Assembly (NCBI GenBank): GCA_929200315.1
Contig: CAKMZB010000005.1
Location: 118,534-182,533, forward strand
Length of the DNA stretch: 64,000 bases
Source of the DNA: an uncultured Alphaproteobacteria bacterium
GTDB lineage: Bacteria > Pseudomonadota > Alphaproteobacteria > Rhizobiales > Rhizobiaceae
Direction of reading: 5' to 3'
Shown here: positions 62,134 through 64,000 of the stretch, piece by piece
Numbering within the stretch: position 1 is the stretch's first letter
How the letters are laid out: each line of letters starts with the position of its first letter
Program-made: the position numbers and the translations under genes
The notes under the pieces: model-generated
The model's input: only the letters and a program-made list of their open reading frames with translations
Database searches by the model: none
Told to the model about the DNA's origin: nothing

Positions 62134-63501
62134 ATGACACGGACACTATCCCGCTTGAACCCCCTTGCCGCACTTCTGGCTCTGGTTCTCATCATCACGA
62201 CGGTTCCCACGTCCCACGCGCAGCGTGGTGGTATTTCGCTGGTGCGCGATGCAGAGATCGAGGCTCTGCTGCGGGATTACTCGCTCCCGCTTTTGCGCGC
62301 AGCAGGCATGAACCGGCGCGGCATTGGCATCCGCATCGTCAACGACCTCGACTTCAACGCCTTTGTCAGTGGCAACGATATGTTCATCCACACCGGGCTC
62401 ATTCTTCAGGCGCAAACGCCCAATGAAGTTGTCGGCGTCATTGCCCACGAAATTGGACATTTTGTCGGAGAGCACCAGGTGAGGCTTCGCGAACGGGTCG
62501 CCGAGGCAGCACGTATTGCGCAGATCACCTCTCTGTTGGGCATTGGTGTTGCAGCAGCAGGTGCCGCCAGTGGCAGTTCGGATGCAGGACGGGCAGGTTT
62601 GGGTATTGCAGCCGGCGGGCGCACTGCAGCGCTTCGCGGCCTGTTGCGCTATCAGCGCGACGAAGAACAGACTGCGGACCGCACGGCCCTTCGGCTCTTG
62701 CGTCAGACGGGTCAATCAGCTGACGGAATGCTCGCCACCTTCCAGCGTCTCGCCCGCCAAACCTCCCTGATGGCCGGTCGCGTCGATCCCTATGTGCGCA
62801 GCCATCCCACGGCCAATGACCGGATCGCCCGCTTGCGCCCGCTGGCGCAGGCGAGCCCCTATGCCGGAAAGAAAGACAGCGCGCAGCTGCTGCTGCGCCA
62901 TGACATGGCCCGGGCCAAAATTGCGGCCTATCTGGGCGGGAACCGTTACAGCCGTGCCCTGCTCCAGCGCGGAGAATTACATCCCACAGCGCAGCTTTAT
63001 GGCCGCGCGATCCTCACCTATCTCTACGGTTCACCAAGACGCGCCGTTCCTCAGATTGAAAAAGTGCTGAAGGCTCAACCCAAAAACCCTTATGTCTATG
63101 AGATGAAGGGCGAAATCCTATTGCGGTCCAATCAACCGAAACTCGCCATCGCGCCGCTACGTCGTGCTATTGCTCTCGACAAAACCAAGGCTGGTTTTAT
63201 GCAGATCCAGCTTGGCCATGCTTTGCTGGAAGCGGGCGGTCAGAAGAACTTGCAGGAAGCGGTGAAAGTGCTGGCCCTTGGCGTTCAGCGCGACCCGACC
63301 GCCGTGCGCGGTTTTGCTTTCCTCGCCCGTGCCCGCGCCCAGGCCGGGGACGGCCCCGGTGCACTTCTTGCCTCTGCTGAACATGCCGTTCGCACTGGAC
63401 AGAAAGGCCGCGCGCGTGAATACGCAACACGAGCCCAGCGTGGCTTCAAGCGCGGTACGCCGCGCTGGCTGCGTGCGCAGGACATCATCGAAATTCGCTA
63501 G
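62134..63501 (+). CDS. M48-family metalloprotease with TPR repeats (BepA-like)
   Basis: The 455-residue protein has a signal peptide (cleaved after SHA near 29) and the zinc motif H105-E-I-G-H109. The third ligand lies in DEEQTADRTALRLL near 176. The C-terminal half (about 255-455) has repeated helices with TPR-like residues, including NPYVYEMKGEILLRSNQPKLAIAPLRRA, here split as AIAPLRRAIALD near 340. BepA/YfgC-type proteins degrade or rescue misassembled outer-membrane proteins in the periplasm. The ATG at 62134 starts right before the hydrophobic region. It is followed after 39 bp by a DsbA-like gene, both aimed at envelope quality control. Confidence 0.92.
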   Translation: MTRTLSRLNPLAALLALVLIITTVPTSHAQRGGISLVRDAEIEALLRDYSLPLLRAAGMNRRGIGIRIVNDLDFNAFVSGNDMFIHTGLILQAQTPNEVVGVIAHEIGHFVGEHQVRLRERVAEAARIAQITSLLGIGVAAAGAASGSSDAGRAGLGIAAGGRTAALRGLLRYQRDEEQTADRTALRLLRQTGQSADGMLATFQRLARQTSLMAGRVDPYVRSHPTANDRIARLRPLAQASPYAGKKDSAQLLLRHDMARAKIAAYLGGNRYSRALLQRGELHPTAQLYGRAILTYLYGSPRRAVPQIEKVLKAQPKNPYVYEMKGEILLRSNQPKLAIAPLRRAIALDKTKAGFMQIQLGHALLEAGGQKNLQEAVKVLALGVQRDPTAVRGFAFLARARAQAGDGPGALLASAEHAVRTGQKGRAREYATRAQRGFKRGTPRWLRAQDIIEIR

Positions 63502-63540
63502 GGCTATCGCCCAAGCGTCCCAGGAAGGAAGCCTGACCTC

Positions 63541-64000
63541 ATGAAACACCTGTTTTTCGCCGCCATGGCGCTGATCATGACAGCGGTTCCTGCTCAGGCG
63601 CAGGAACTCAATCGTGCCGAGGTTGAAGCCATCGTGCGGGACTACCTCCTCACCAACCCTGAAATCATGCTGGAAGTACAGCAAGCGCTCGACGTGAAGC
63701 AACGCGAACAGGCGCAGGCTCGCGCCCGTGATGCCATCGCCGGAAACGCCGATCTTGTCTTTAATTCACCCAACCAGGGGATCATCGGCAACCCGAACGG
63801 GGATGTTACGATCGTTGAGTTTTTCGATTATAATTGCGGCTTCTGCCAACGCGCTATGGCGGACATGAATGCGCTGCTGGAAAGCGACGACAACGTGCGC
63901 TTCGTGATGAAGGAGCTGCCGATCCTCGGGCCAGGCTCCGTTGAAGCTTCGCAGGTCTCGACTGCTGTGTATCGCCTCTATCCGAACCGTTATGGTGAGT
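63541..64000 (+). CDS. Periplasmic DsbA-family thioredoxin-like protein (partial)
   Basis: The visible 153 residues begin with a signal peptide (MKHLFFAAMALIMTAVPAQ, cleaved after AQA near 20) and an N-terminal helical extension with NPEIMLEVQQALD, as in Com1/DsbA proteins. The thioredoxin fold follows, with the active site NCGFCQRAM near residues 98-106. The gene runs off the right edge. It should oxidise or reduce disulfides in the periplasm. It is 39 bp downstream of the M48 peptidase gene, and the AGGAAGG upstream supports the ATG at 63541. Confidence 0.9.
   Translation, partial: MKHLFFAAMALIMTAVPAQAQELNRAEVEAIVRDYLLTNPEIMLEVQQALDVKQREQAQARARDAIAGNADLVFNSPNQGIIGNPNGDVTIVEFFDYNCGFCQRAMADMNALLESDDNVRFVMKELPILGPGSVEASQVSTAVYRLYPNRYGE

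Overview
The window looks like chromosome from a free-living, GC-rich, probably marine alphaproteobacterium. The evidence is a 2,3-dihydroxypropane-1-sulfonate (DHPS, a plant and diatom sulfonate) catabolic operon, TRAP and ABC uptake systems, a phosphatidylcholine synthase, an IalB-family periplasmic protein, HspQ, and an rlpA-dac-tmk-holB-metG-tatD-MBL gene order common in that class. I cannot fix the genus from sequence alone.

Layout. (1) 1-8381: a leftward operon (small membrane protein, TRAP transporter, hpsN, hpsO, hpsP, suyA, suyB running off the edge) faces a divergent LacI-type regulator, with two operator-like palindromes between them. It would take up DHPS, oxidise it to sulfolactate and split that into pyruvate and sulfite. 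The lacI stop codon lies inside a tRNA-Thr gene. (2) 8542-25283: an accessory catabolic region. It holds a PaiB-like protein, a dimethylglycine/sarcosine-dehydrogenase-like flavoprotein, an EutA/maleate-isomerase-like protein, a GntR/HutC regulator with two perfect palindromes, an M24 peptidase, an Lrp/AsnC regulator, an EhuBCDA-like amino-acid ABC transporter, diaminopropionate ammonia-lyase, an M20 amidohydrolase, a fold-type II PLP enzyme of unknown function and a cytoplasmic DMSO-reductase-family molybdoenzyme. The set resembles ectoine-utilisation loci but lacks most of that pathway, so its substrate is open. (3) 25378-28889: MFS exporter, GST, DUF4336 protein and an insertion-sequence remnant. 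(4) 28890-36276: housekeeping genes, mostly one leftward operon. (5) 36387-47713: a variable zone. It has tRNA-Ser followed by an AT-rich MepA-like peptidase gene, two large autotransporters, a compact mannose-1-phosphate guanylyltransferase, and a nucleoside-type ABC operon (BMP protein, two permeases, ATPase) cut by the second autotransporter, with the 3' end of one permease present twice. (6) 47501-64000: the rest of that ABC operon, then quinone reductase, MFS, TerC and Pcs leftward, and a mixed set (UbiH-like, AEC carrier, HspQ, IalB, peptide-binding protein, two DsbA-like proteins, aminotransferase, M48 peptidase).

The most rewarding places to look are the ABC operon broken by an autotransporter (43189-47713), the PLP enzyme/molybdoenzyme pair in the unassigned catabolic region (21494-25283), the AT-rich MepA-like gene beside tRNA-Ser, and the paired operators of the LacI and GntR regulators. 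All functions are read from motifs and gene context; no database search was possible.
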